Notes: a model not told the origin generated them from the sequence alone. 64,000 bases of DNA from Rhodothermales bacterium (GCA_017643395.1 JAEPNP010000001.1:827806-891805); one strand, 5' to 3'; positions 55,329 through 63,743 are shown, counted from the first letter of the stretch. Numbers and translations are program-made.

Positions 55329-56507
55329 ATGCAAATGCAGAAACATAGTGCGCCACAGCTTGCACTCTTCAGTTCGATGAACGCGCCAGAGACACCGCGC
55401 GACGTGGTTCTAGCGCTTGACAACCTGCCAGCGACAGACCGAATAGAGCGCCTACTTAGCGAAGTAGTGGCGCCGACAATCGAGAAGATGAACTCTGTCA
55501 CGCTGCGCAGGAGTTGTCGTCAGTTTGACGATCAGCTCTTCCCTGTTAACCAACGCAACTTGACGGACGTGCGCACAAGAGTAGGAACGCTCTTGGAGTA
55601 CGAGTTCGCCTACGCAGCCACGATCGTCCTCGAAGAAGCCGGAGTTGCCGACGTCACCTGTACTCTCGTCGTTGCAAACCGGTATCCGGATCTCGCCTTT
55701 CGCAGTGACGACGGGGAGCTCGGCGTTCGAATAGAGGTCAAAACAGTTGAGGTAGTCGCGGAAGAACGCGCTGCGAATTTTGATACGGCGCTCAAGGACA
55801 TTCGAAAAGGCTGCGATGTGGTGCTCATCATGACTTGGCGCTGGAGCCGAGATGAAGAGGTGCCAAACGCACGCTTTCCAGAAGTAGTAGACTGGTTTGT
55901 TTTCGACGCCTATGCTTTGGCCCAATTCCGTGATTGCGCTTGGCTAAACTCTCCACCTGCTTCCGCATCGCATGCGCAAGGGCGGCTACAAGGCCTCGAC
56001 TACCGAACAGCCATTCACGTTACCGCGACGGGATACAAATACGAAGAAGGCAACCTAGGTAAAGTGTCTCGCTTCCTTACTGGTAAGGACAGCTGGATAC
56101 CAGAACGGGTGCGTGAAACTGGGGTCGAGGAGACCTACGATCGATTCCTCACGTCTTGCCTAAGCACAGGCGCCGAGTCGCTACTGATGGCTTTTGACGG
56201 ATTCACTGTCACGCGCCTTTCGGCAGCCGGTCAGCTGCCAGCTACCTTCAAGGCCAGTTCTCCCGAAGTCTCAGCCATTGTGCGGGTCGACAGCCAGTTC
56301 AAGAACAATGCCGGACTACGGCGGAATCTGGTTGCAGCAGCAGTAGAGCACAGCTGTGATTACATCATCCTACTCAACCGCTCATACGCGTGGAGAGCTT
56401 GGGAGACAGAAGAACTTCGACAGGGCCGGCGACAGTACGTTGATGAGGGCAGAAAACCCCACCAGCTGTTGTCCCTGCTATCGCAGCCTAGTCGGTCCGT
56501 AGATTGA
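55329..56507 (+). CDS. Predicted PD-(D/E)xK restriction endonuclease-like protein
   Basis: A 392-residue protein from ATG 55329 (GTG 55296 and ATG 55377 are other in-frame options). I do not recognise the family, but the segment RYPDLAF...RIEVKTVEV shows a PD-(D/E)xK nuclease core: Asp121, Glu136 and Lys138, followed by a hydrophobic strand (CDVVLIMTWRW). The rest is mixed alpha/beta. It is transcribed opposite to the flanking hsd genes and divergently from hsdR with about 70 bases between. No methyltransferase of its own is adjacent. It may be a modification-dependent or accessory restriction enzyme, or a homing-type nuclease riding in the hsd locus. Confidence 0.65.
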   Translation: MQMQKHSAPQLALFSSMNAPETPRDVVLALDNLPATDRIERLLSEVVAPTIEKMNSVTLRRSCRQFDDQLFPVNQRNLTDVRTRVGTLLEYEFAYAATIVLEEAGVADVTCTLVVANRYPDLAFRSDDGELGVRIEVKTVEVVAEERAANFDTALKDIRKGCDVVLIMTWRWSRDEEVPNARFPEVVDWFVFDAYALAQFRDCAWLNSPPASASHAQGRLQGLDYRTAIHVTATGYKYEEGNLGKVSRFLTGKDSWIPERVRETGVEETYDRFLTSCLSTGAESLLMAFDGFTVTRLSAAGQLPATFKASSPEVSAIVRVDSQFKNNAGLRRNLVAAAVEHSCDYIILLNRSYAWRAWETEELRQGRRQYVDEGRKPHQLLSLLSQPSRSVD

Positions 56508-56982
56508 ATTCCTGACAGCGCCGCCACATGCTTTCGGAGTACGCCTGACCCGACACGTGGCGAATGAATGCCAAGAGCGCTTTCAGGTTAGCGACTCGTC
56601 CAATCACATCCTCCTGAATGTCGTAGAGTTCGATGTCGGTGTCGCCCTTGCGGAAATGAAAGAAATGGCCACCCCGTTCGGCATGTCCGACTTCGGACCG
56701 CACGCACAGAGAGACTCCTCGCCGCAGCGGAGTTGTAGCGCGAGAAGGCCGTCGAGTACGAAGTCGTTGCCGACCTAACCTGCTTGTCTTGCTTCTGTGT
56801 GGGGTACTCCCTCGCCAGCCAAGCAGACCGTTCTTGCGAACAGACGTCCGAGGCCCCTTGCGTCGGGAATAGCGACGCAACCGTGCTGAGGACTTTGGTC
56901 GATCAAGTGCCCTGAGATCGTGAAGGGTCACCTCACCGTCCATGATCTTCAGAGGCGGGAACGGTAGTGTGAGCTTGGCCAC
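56488..56982 (-). pseudogene. Hypothetical or degraded gene between the nuclease and hsdS
   Basis: A 164-codon frame. Its ends look protein-like (start MAKLTLPFPPLKIMDGEVTL; end GHFFHFRKGDTDIELYDIQEDVIGRVANLK), but the middle about 70 residues are an Arg/Ser-rich stretch typical of an out-of-frame read, and another frame there also looks plausible. I therefore read it as a gene disrupted by two compensating frameshifts or as a decayed remnant. It overlaps the nuclease 3' end by 20 bases and ends where that gene ends. No function can be assigned. Confidence 0.35.
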
Positions 56983-57036
56983 GAAGTGCGAAAAGACGTG
57001 ACCGTGAGACTAGCGATTTCGCTAGCCAACGTCCAG

Positions 57037-58212
57037 TCAGATCTCCTCGCTCGCGGCCTTGAAGACCATCTCGGCTATGAGCTTGCGGCGAAGCGCGCGA
57101 ACCTCTGCTAACCTGCGTTCCTCATTCGTCCGAATTCGCCCAAGCTCGTCGTCGATCTCGGAGAGGGTATGCGCTACCCTCTCCTGAGTCCCTCGGTCTG
57201 GCAAACACACCGGCGTCGACATCACGACTGACGGATCTGTACGCGGCTGCTTGACCCCAGTCGAAAGAGTCGACAGCTGATCGACTGTGTCCGGATGGGA
57301 GAGTGTATAGTACAGGTATCTCGGTACAATCTGTTCTGGCCGAATAACCAGCATCTCACCCATTGAATAGCCGTTCCAGTCACAGTACACGACCTTGGCA
57401 AGGTAGGTTCGAAGCTTGTTGAAGAGCGTGTCGGAAGTCCTGAAGGGCACACCGCTGCCCGTGTAGGCGCTCTCAAGTGACCTGACTACTCCTGTGCCCG
57501 ACTCGACATTCTCAGGGCTGATTTTCACAGATCCATTGAGTGCCTCGGCCTTGTCGCGGATTAGACGGGCCACACTCCATAGCGGCACAAACTCGGTTGT
57601 CGTGGCTGCACTGCCGGACTGTACCCAAGGGATATGCGCCCTAATTGCGTCCTGCCGAAGCTTGATTCTGTCGCGCGACGATCGAACTAGCGATCGCTCG
57701 ATCTTATCGATCGCTTGTAGCCTCTCAGCCAGCTCGTCGACTAACTCGCGCTGTCTATTGAGAGGAGGCACCGGAATACGAGAATCGAGGATCGTAGCCG
57801 GATCCGTCCGCGGCTGTTTCACACCAGAAGACAAGCTGCTCAGGTGTGAAACGTGACCATCACACAGCATAGTGTAATAGAAGAAGGTGGAATCAACCCT
57901 TTCAGGCCGCAAGACGATCATTTCGCCCATTGAGACGCCGTCGCGCGGGGCATGCACAACCTTGCATAGGTAGGTCCGGAGCTTATTGAAGAGTACATCA
58001 CCGGCCTGAAAGGCCCACCCTTCGCCTTCATACTTTGACGTATCCGATAGCAACCGACCGGTGAAGGGCTCGACATTCTCAGGACTCACAGCGAGGTCGG
58101 AAGCCGCTTTGGTCCGCTTGTCTCGAACCAGTCTCGCGACTGACCAAATTGGAACAAGCGAGTCGCTACGTTCGCTGTCGAGTAGCTCGGCCCAAGTATG
58201 AATGGTGCTCAT
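57037..58212 (-). CDS. hsdS: Type I restriction specificity subunit HsdS
   Basis: A 391-residue HsdS with two target-recognition domains of about 134 residues (19-152 and 208-341), each followed by a helical spacer (EDELAERLQAIDKIERSLVR-like and TLSEIDDELGRIRTNEERRL). The two domains are strikingly alike: both contain WSVARL-x-RDK, SPENVE, LFNKLRTYL-x-KVV, SMGEM and SGVKQPRTDP/STGVKQPRTDP. This predicts that both halves of the bipartite recognition site are similar. It overlaps the hsdM stop by four bases (ATGA), so the two are coupled. Confidence 0.9.
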   Translation of the reverse strand: MSTIHTWAELLDSERSDSLVPIWSVARLVRDKRTKAASDLAVSPENVEPFTGRLLSDTSKYEGEGWAFQAGDVLFNKLRTYLCKVVHAPRDGVSMGEMIVLRPERVDSTFFYYTMLCDGHVSHLSSLSSGVKQPRTDPATILDSRIPVPPLNRQRELVDELAERLQAIDKIERSLVRSSRDRIKLRQDAIRAHIPWVQSGSAATTTEFVPLWSVARLIRDKAEALNGSVKISPENVESGTGVVRSLESAYTGSGVPFRTSDTLFNKLRTYLAKVVYCDWNGYSMGEMLVIRPEQIVPRYLYYTLSHPDTVDQLSTLSTGVKQPRTDPSVVMSTPVCLPDRGTQERVAHTLSEIDDELGRIRTNEERRLAEVRALRRKLIAEMVFKAASEEI

Positions 58213-59903
58213 GCGTCCGATAGTCCCTTGAGTAGTGATCGAAGAGACGAGACACTGTCGTCGATTTCGTCGCAGAGTTCGTTCAGTGAGCTAGTAATCG
58301 CCCCCGACTCGCGCGATTCGTAGTCGGGCGGAAAGTGCTCTCCAAAGTGAACCTGATAGCCGAGTCGCTTCCGGCCACGATCCAGTACCCACCCGTCGCG
58401 AAAATGGCTGAATACTTCGCTGTTTAGGTACTCCTCCTCGTCTACCGCCAGCGGAACGGAGATCGAAAACTTGTCTTTGGCGCCCCCCTCCACCGGTCGT
58501 GAGACCGTGTACTCAGCGAAGCCGAATCCATCACACGGAACCAGCTTTGAGATCTCGGACTCCTCCTGCGACTCATAGGCCGACTGGATCCGTGAGATGT
58601 GATCGCCCTCCAACCGGCGCCGCTTGTTTCCGAGCGATCTCTGCAGAGGCGAAAACAAGCCGGATGCATCGATGAGCTGTACCAACCCTTTCCTCCGGTC
58701 CTCCTTCCGAGTTGATATGATCCAGAGGTACGTCGTAATGCCGGTGTTGAAGAAGAGCTGATCTGGCAGGCGCACAACTCCTTCAAGCCAGTCATTCTCG
58801 ATAATCCACCGCCTGATTTCCGACTCACCACTACTCGGCTTGCCGGATACGAGAGGTGCCTCATTAAAGACGATCCCAATTCGACTTCCACGATCTGGGT
58901 CAACCTTCGAGATCATGTGCTGTAGGAAGAGCAGCTGTCCGTCCGACGATCGTGGGGTGCCAGCCGAGAATCGTCCGAGCGAACTTGCTGCTTCCTCCTC
59001 CACGAAATCCTTCTCGGACTTCCAACTCACTCCATACGGCGGGTTGGTAATCATGTAATCGAAACGCTCCCCAACAAACCGGTCCTCCGACAGAGATGAC
59101 CCAAGACGGATATTGTCGGGATCGTCGTCTGTCACCAGCATGTCCGATTTGCAGATTGAGTACGTCTGGGGATTGAGCTCTTGCCCAAGCAATCTGAGCT
59201 CCACGTCAGGGTTCACTTCATCGTGAACCCATTCCTTCGAAATTGAGAGCATACCTCCCGTGCCGCAGCATGGATCGTAGACCGATCGCACCAGCCCCTG
59301 ACTCTCCAGCCGCTCGCGATCCTCGTTAAAGATGAGAGAGACGAGAAGCCGCACTACGTCCCGAGGCGTGTAGTGCTCGCCGCTTGTTTCATTGGACATT
59401 TCGGAGAAGCGGCGAAGCAGCTCTTCAAAGATTTGGCCCATCGTGTGGTTTGACACGCGGCTGGGGTGAAGATCTATCTCCGTAAACTTCTCGATGAACA
59501 GGAAGAGCCGGTTGTTCTTATGCAGCTTCTGCAGCGGACGGGCCAGCCCAAAGTTCTCTACGATCTCCCGCACATTGTGCGAATAGCCGTCGAGATACTG
59601 CTCTAGGTTGATCCGAATGTTGTTGGGGTCGCCCGTTAGCCGCTTCAGGTCATAGCGGGAGCGATTGAAGAACGTGGTCCCAACTTGGTTGAGAATGATC
59701 GGGGCCGGATCATCCACTTTCGTGGCCCACTCCTCGAATAGCGAGACCACCTCGTCCTTTTGGGATTCGAGAACACAATCAAGCCTGCGCAGAACGACGA
59801 ATGGGAGAATTACATCTCCGTATTCGTGTTGCTTAAAAAGGCCGCGCAGGACATCGTCGCACACGTTCCAGATAAACGAGGAAATGGAAGAGAAGTCAGA
59901 CAT
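58209..59903 (-). CDS. hsdM: Type I DNA methyltransferase subunit HsdM
   Basis: A 564-residue HsdM starting at ATG 59903 (MSDFSSISSFIWNVCDDVLR); upstream in-frame ATGs are unlike the family. AdoMet motif I is DPCCGTGGML near residue 210 and the catalytic N6-adenine motif is NPPY near residue 287 (YMITNPPYGVSWK). N-terminal HsdM_N helices and a C-terminal region fit the family. It modifies adenine in the HsdS-defined site to protect host DNA. It is the first gene of the hsdM-hsdS operon; no strong Shine-Dalgarno sequence is visible upstream. Confidence 0.93.
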   Translation of the reverse strand: MSDFSSISSFIWNVCDDVLRGLFKQHEYGDVILPFVVLRRLDCVLESQKDEVVSLFEEWATKVDDPAPIILNQVGTTFFNRSRYDLKRLTGDPNNIRINLEQYLDGYSHNVREIVENFGLARPLQKLHKNNRLFLFIEKFTEIDLHPSRVSNHTMGQIFEELLRRFSEMSNETSGEHYTPRDVVRLLVSLIFNEDRERLESQGLVRSVYDPCCGTGGMLSISKEWVHDEVNPDVELRLLGQELNPQTYSICKSDMLVTDDDPDNIRLGSSLSEDRFVGERFDYMITNPPYGVSWKSEKDFVEEEAASSLGRFSAGTPRSSDGQLLFLQHMISKVDPDRGSRIGIVFNEAPLVSGKPSSGESEIRRWIIENDWLEGVVRLPDQLFFNTGITTYLWIISTRKEDRRKGLVQLIDASGLFSPLQRSLGNKRRRLEGDHISRIQSAYESQEESEISKLVPCDGFGFAEYTVSRPVEGGAKDKFSISVPLAVDEEEYLNSEVFSHFRDGWVLDRGRKRLGYQVHFGEHFPPDYESRESGAITSSLNELCDEIDDSVSSLRSLLKGLSDA

Positions 59904-60059
59904 ATGTGCAGCTATGGTGTACCCAACTAGAGTAAGGCTTTCTGCCATCGGCTTCCACAGCAACTCTAGAGGTCAAAATCCAGTCGGGACATGGCAGCGG
60001 GTCTGCCGGCGATTCTTGACAGCCGGTGCCGTTCGATTACGAGAAAAGGGTGGGGGGGA

Positions 60060-60239
60060 CTACCGCCGCTTCCTTGCCTTTTCGTCCCCCCAGACTTGAG
60101 TCCTCCTGAACATCATTCTCTTGTAGTTCTGAAGGAGATCAATCAAAACGTCGACCATCTCCAGTCTTTCCTTCAGTGGCTTGCGATCGTTTAGGACCGA
60201 GTCCGTAATGGTCTGAATCGTCAGTTTCATCACTTTCAT
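60060..60239 (-). CDS. Small basic protein of unknown function
   Basis: A 59-residue protein from ATG 60239, preceded by AAGGAG six bases before the start, a strong ribosome-binding site. It has a short strand (MKVMKLTIQTITDSVLNDR) followed by an amphipathic helix (LKERLEMVDVLIDLLQNYKRM) and a very basic end (RRTQVWGDEKARKRR). I recognise no family; small DNA-binding or accessory proteins of mobile elements often look like this. Confidence 0.5.
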   Translation of the reverse strand: MKVMKLTIQTITDSVLNDRKPLKERLEMVDVLIDLLQNYKRMMFRRTQVWGDEKARKRR

Positions 60240-60347
60240 GGTTCTCTCCTTCCGACAGGAAACCAACGTCATGGTGAGGACACGTCAGACCTTTCGAGAA
60301 TTGACTCGATCACTCACTATGGGCTGACTTCACCCACGTCTGTCAGC

Positions 60348-60575
60348 TCATCTATTCTGATACACTAAATCGAATACACCACTCTCACGGAGGTAGTCCT
60401 TCACATCTGATTTTCGGTAGTAGTTGACCCCTTTCCATTTGACGGGTGTCAGTATCCCCTTCGACTTCAGTCGTGTGATTGTAGAAGGTGATGAACCGAG
60501 ACATTGAACTGTCTCCTTCGTGGTCATTGTGAGTGGTTCTGATTCAAGAATCTCTGTATTGATGTTTTCGATCAT
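60348..60575 (-). CDS. Excisionase-like HTH protein (MerR/AlpA fold)
   Basis: A 75-residue protein with a helix-turn-helix of the excisionase/MerR type: MTTKETVQCLGSSPSTITRLKSKGILTPVKWKGVNYYRKSDVKDYL. The order (HTH, wing with a GVNYY turn, then a helix) matches HTH_17/AlpA-like DNA-binding domains used as excisionases or regulators by integrating elements. It lies directly downstream of the HUH-like gene (22 bases) on the same strand. Confidence 0.8.
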   Translation of the reverse strand: MIENINTEILESEPLTMTTKETVQCLGSSPSTITRLKSKGILTPVKWKGVNYYRKSDVKDYLRESGVFDLVYQNR

Positions 60576-60596
60576 TGGTATCTCGTCGTTAGTGGT

Positions 60597-60980
60597 TTAG
60601 TCCTCCCTTATAAGTAGGTCGTAGTCGGTCACATTCGGTTGTCCGATCCATTTGGACAGGTAGATTGAAACCCCTTCGTTGTCCTTAACAGGTTCATCCC
60701 ACACGTCAAGACCTTTCAGTTTCAGGAGGGTCTTGGTTGTGGTCGATTGTTTAGGAGAACTCGTCAGAATGTGAGTATGGAAGTTGTTGTGATCGTTGGA
60801 TCGTTCGGTGACGAAGAAGAGACGATCCAAGGTCTTGTCAGTATCGAAAATCGATTCCGTGATCGTCCTCAGGATTCGTTTTGAGGAGAAGGGACGTTTC
60901 CGAATGGTGAGGAACTGATCCCACTTCATTGATCCAATCCAACTACCATATTCTTTGGTGATACTGTTCATTGTAATCAT
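60597..60980 (-). CDS. Candidate small HUH-type replication initiator
   Basis: A 127-residue protein. It shows the three HUH endonuclease motifs in order: WDQFLTIR (motif 1-like strand), LFFVTERSNDHNNFHTHILT with H-x-H at 68 and 70 (metal-binding motif 2) and SIYLSKWIG with Tyr107 and Lys110 (catalytic Y-x2-K motif 3). Its small size fits initiators of ssDNA phages, satellites or rolling-circle plasmids. It would nick an origin and bind the 5' end through the tyrosine. A TATATA lies four bases before the start (minus strand), suggesting a leaderless promoter. The call rests on motif spacing; no homologue has been checked. Confidence 0.6.
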   Translation of the reverse strand: MITMNSITKEYGSWIGSMKWDQFLTIRKRPFSSKRILRTITESIFDTDKTLDRLFFVTERSNDHNNFHTHILTSSPKQSTTTKTLLKLKGLDVWDEPVKDNEGVSIYLSKWIGQPNVTDYDLLIRED

Positions 60981-61367
60981 CTGTATATATTAGTTTTAGG
61001 TTAAGTGCTGATTGGGTACAGAAATGGTAACGTCATTTCGGTTTTCCCATTTCAGAAGTCGAGTCGTAGACGGTCGTATTGGGTCACCGTCTACCAATAA
61101 GTATTAGGGTGAATCTGAAAACGTCAGATTTCGACAGGACATTTTGGTGTTGTCACTGTAACTCCCTGTACCCCAACGACATAAATCTTCACTTTCTTTA
61201 GAAAGGACACATTGTCGAGGGTATCAAATCGTCGATTCCAAGTCAGAAACGACGATTTCGTGGTCTGCGGTCTTCAGAATCTTCAGTAAGTCACATATGT
61301 GCAACATATTGTAGATTCTGTCGTACCCGATAGCAGGGGTTTCTACAACATTCTTGGGTATAACACC
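60981..61367. other. Low-GC intergenic region between divergent genes
   Basis: This 387-base region separates the HUH-like gene (minus) from the small recombinase (plus). It contains TATATA four bases before the HUH gene start, an ACATATGTGCAA element at 61293, and GGGTATAAC at 61356 four bases before the recombinase start. No hairpin terminator or RNA gene was seen. The strongest readings are divergent promoters and possibly an origin for the HUH protein. Confidence 0.45.
61356..61364 (+). promoter_or_regulatory. GGGTATAAC element before the small recombinase
   Basis: GGGTATAAC ends four bases before the ATG at 61368. TATAAC is a good match to a -10 hexamer, so transcription would begin at or next to the ATG and the mRNA would be leaderless. 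The same nine-base sequence occurs at 62565, 62663, 63744 and 63844 in this low-GC section. Confidence 0.5.
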
Positions 61368-61985
61368 ATGTCGAAAAGGAAGACCACAACCTTTCCTCTT
61401 GAGTGGGGACAGGTCAAGAAATTGGAAGGTCAACTACTGATGACGTTCATGGAGACAGAACGTCCACAGGATGGTGTTAACCTTCTTCAGATCACTCTTG
61501 GTTGTCGTTTTGGTCTTAGGGTATCGGATCTAATGTCTCTCCGTTGGAAGGACGTGGTGAACCTTCACGATGGTGATGACATGGTGGTCCGAGAACGGAA
61601 GACCAACAAACTTCGATTGATCAGAATCACCCATAAGGTGAGGACGATCGTCTCGACGGTCTACAATATCCTCGACCCCAACCCTTCCCACTTCATCTTT
61701 ACATCGAATAAGGGAAAGGGTCTATCTCCGATGAGTGTTCAGAACTTCAATCTGAGACTTCGGACAACCCTTGATCAGTATGGAATCCGAGTCAAGGGAA
61801 ATCCGTCATCTCATTGTCTGAGAAAGACCTTCGTCGTTCAATCTATTCGACGTGGATTTCAATCGGGTGATCATCTATCACTCGTCAAAGTCTCCCACCT
61901 CATCAACCACAGTTCCGTATCTCAGACTGTCAAGTACACCAATTACGAGACAATGGAGATGATGGACTTGTACGAGTTGGATTAG
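61368..61985 (+). CDS. Minimal tyrosine recombinase
   Basis: A 205-residue protein from ATG 61368 (a GTG at 61299 adds 23 residues that run across the putative promoter element). It has Arg51 in GLRVSDLMSLRW, His149 and Arg152 in SHCLRKTF, His181 in INHSS and Tyr190 in VKYTNY. The normal about 100-residue core-binding domain is missing; only about 30 residues precede the catalytic domain. It is convergent with the 145-residue gene downstream, overlapping by four bases. It could be a second integrase/resolvase of the element or act at the CCAAGTCA sites; the role is unknown. Confidence 0.8.
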   Translation: MSKRKTTTFPLEWGQVKKLEGQLLMTFMETERPQDGVNLLQITLGCRFGLRVSDLMSLRWKDVVNLHDGDDMVVRERKTNKLRLIRITHKVRTIVSTVYNILDPNPSHFIFTSNKGKGLSPMSVQNFNLRLRTTLDQYGIRVKGNPSSHCLRKTFVVQSIRRGFQSGDHLSLVKVSHLINHSSVSQTVKYTNYETMEMMDLYELD

Positions 61986-62419
61986 TCTTCGAACCGATCC
62001 TTGTAGTCCTCCAAGTCTACAGTAAGTACACCGACTCCCATCAGAATCCACTCTGAGAGAAACACCCTCATTCGGTATTGGAGATCAGAGAAGTGTTCGT
62101 CTATGGACTCAAGACTTCTAAGGGTTTGGTGGATGGACAGTAGAAATTCACGGTTACCGTAGACCAATCTCCTCAACCTCTCTTTGGTGAGTTGCTGAAC
62201 ATGACCATGATCCACCACGGTGTGGATTCTTCCCGTTTCATCTTGGTCGATGGTCAACCCCTCCCATAACCATTCGACCACTTCGTCCATCTTGGTGAGT
62301 GTCTCGTCTGTGGTCTTCAAGAGAGACATCTCTGATACCTTCATCTTGAGATCGTTGTGGTCAAGTCTCAAGAGTGGGGACTCCGTTTCGTGGAGGTAGG
62401 TATTGATCATCAGTCCCAT
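61982..62419 (-). CDS. Hypothetical protein, helical
   Basis: A 145-residue protein with mostly helical character (NDLKMKVSEMSLLKTTDETL, LTKERLRRLVYGNREFLLSI, LQYRMRVFLSEWILMGVG). It is preceded by GGAGGTGATC seven bases before the ATG, a perfect 10-base match to the standard 16S rRNA anti-Shine-Dalgarno region, which is unusual in this genome. No family is recognised; an element-encoded structural or regulatory protein is possible. Confidence 0.55.
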   Translation of the reverse strand: MGLMINTYLHETESPLLRLDHNDLKMKVSEMSLLKTTDETLTKMDEVVEWLWEGLTIDQDETGRIHTVVDHGHVQQLTKERLRRLVYGNREFLLSIHQTLRSLESIDEHFSDLQYRMRVFLSEWILMGVGVLTVDLEDYKDRFED

Positions 62420-62564
62420 AGGATCACCTCCGTCCGATTTGAACCTTTGTGTAGGGGTTCCACCCTCTCATTCCGAGTTGTCGTTGTGTCCGTTACGGTG
62501 GACTGACCGTTGGTTGATTCAATCATCTTTAGAACCTCTATTTGTGATTATGCTAACGTTCGTT

Positions 62565-62671
62565 GGGTATAACCAAATACTGTCTTATCATCCCATTGAA
62601 CACACTTTTATACGCAAAAAGGTTGACATTGTTGCAATTTATGGGTATGTGTACAGATTCTCGGGTATAAC
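62565..62671. repeat. Noncoding module A: GGGTATAAC - TTTTATACGCAA - GGGTATAAC
   Basis: GGGTATAAC at 62565, TTTTATACGCAA at 62606 and GGGTATAAC at 62663, with offsets of 41 and 57 bases. TTGTTGCA and ATGGG lie between the last two. A second copy with almost the same offsets occupies 63744-63852. The last GGGTATAAC lies about 33 bases before the 62704 gene. It could be a promoter, operator or replication-related module. Confidence 0.55.
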
Positions 62672-62703
62672 ATTTTGAGATACCAAAGGGTGTCTACAGA
62701 ATC

Positions 62704-63285
62704 ATGAGTGATGACGTATCCGAACTGAGGGAAAAACTCCTCCGTTGGAAAAGGGAGAACGAAGAGAAGAGGATTGGAAAGGGTGTCGATCTACCGATCC
62801 CCTTCGAAGAATGGAGTACCGACTTTCGTCAATCCTTTGGTCGTGAGAGAACTCTTGTCAGAATGATTGACAAGAGGATTGCAGAACTTGAACCACTCGT
62901 TTCAGAACTGAGTGAGGTTCAAGATTTCAATCGGACGATTAGAGAGACTCTTGGGTACCGACCAAAAACCGCGGTCACGTTCAAACGTGTTCGGGACTAC
63001 CTCTACACCTACGTGCGATTCACTTTGGGAAGGGTGAAACGTGGTGAACGAAAAGGAGAGATAGAAAGGGGTCGTTCGTTCAGACGAGAAAAGATGGTTC
63101 CAACAGATGTGGAACACCGTCTACGACGAAAAACAGGATTCAAGAAGGACCAACGTGGAATTTGGGTCGATGGAGATCTTGAATCCTACAAACGTGAATG
63201 TGTGGATTGGGGAATGGATTGGTGGAAGACCGAAGGGTTCGACAAACACTTCCAATCCATCAAGTTGGATCTACTTGATCATTGA
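62704..63285 (+). CDS. Hypothetical charged protein, possibly nucleic-acid binding
   Basis: A 193-residue protein rich in Arg, Lys and Glu. A coiled-coil-like N-terminal third (ELREKLLRWKRENEEKRI, MIDKRIAELEPLVSELSEV) is followed by a basic middle (VRFTLGRVKRGERKGEIERG) and RRKTGFKKDQRGIWVDGDLE. I recognise no family. The charge pattern suggests interaction with DNA or RNA or a scaffold role in the element. It is preceded by module A. Confidence 0.5.
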   Translation: MSDDVSELREKLLRWKRENEEKRIGKGVDLPIPFEEWSTDFRQSFGRERTLVRMIDKRIAELEPLVSELSEVQDFNRTIRETLGYRPKTAVTFKRVRDYLYTYVRFTLGRVKRGERKGEIERGRSFRREKMVPTDVEHRLRRKTGFKKDQRGIWVDGDLESYKRECVDWGMDWWKTEGFDKHFQSIKLDLLDH

Positions 63286-63463
63286 GATTCGACGAGCGAA
63301 GAACTTCGGCTACGAGATCCTTCGTTGACCACTCACACAACCACACTCCGACAATCAGTCCTACGTGTTTTAGGACTTGAGTAAACCGTTTCATCCGTTG
63401 ACCTCACAAGGGTTTTCCCATTAGAGGACTACAAAACGAATGATGTAACGGAATCGACCCCAC

Positions 63464-63706
63464 TTAGTGGATTGTGTCCATGTACCGTTGGACTTCTGAC
63501 TTGAGGTCGGTACGTGTGGGAACGTCCAATTTGAACGAGAACCAAAAACCTCGTTTTTCCTCCTTAGTCCCCCACCCTTGTGGGATTTTGATCGTCACCG
63601 AGTCCTTATACCGTCCATACACACGGTAGTCGGTGTTTTCGACGACGTGGTCGAGGAAGTCCATGATCAACTCGACCGCCTCTTTCTTCTGATTCTTATC
63701 CACCAT
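63464..63706 (-). CDS. Small hypothetical protein
   Basis: An 80-residue protein (start MVDKNQKKEAVELIMDFLDH). AGGAGGT lies seven bases before the ATG, a strong Shine-Dalgarno sequence. It contains a helical N-terminal segment and a central beta-like part (YRVYGRYKDSVTIKIPQGWG, RGFWFSFKLDVP). No family is recognised. It is transcribed away from module B and the right end. Confidence 0.5.
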   Translation of the reverse strand: MVDKNQKKEAVELIMDFLDHVVENTDYRVYGRYKDSVTIKIPQGWGTKEEKRGFWFSFKLDVPTRTDLKSEVQRYMDTIH

Positions 63707-63743
63707 AATAGATACCTCCTATCTGATTGGTAAATGGCCATTT

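Noticed and set aside
62403-62678. A 91-codon plus-strand frame opposite and upstream of the helical hypothetical gene
   Set aside because: It lies across the strong Shine-Dalgarno site of the minus-strand gene and the GGGTATAAC module, and its sequence lacks any family features.
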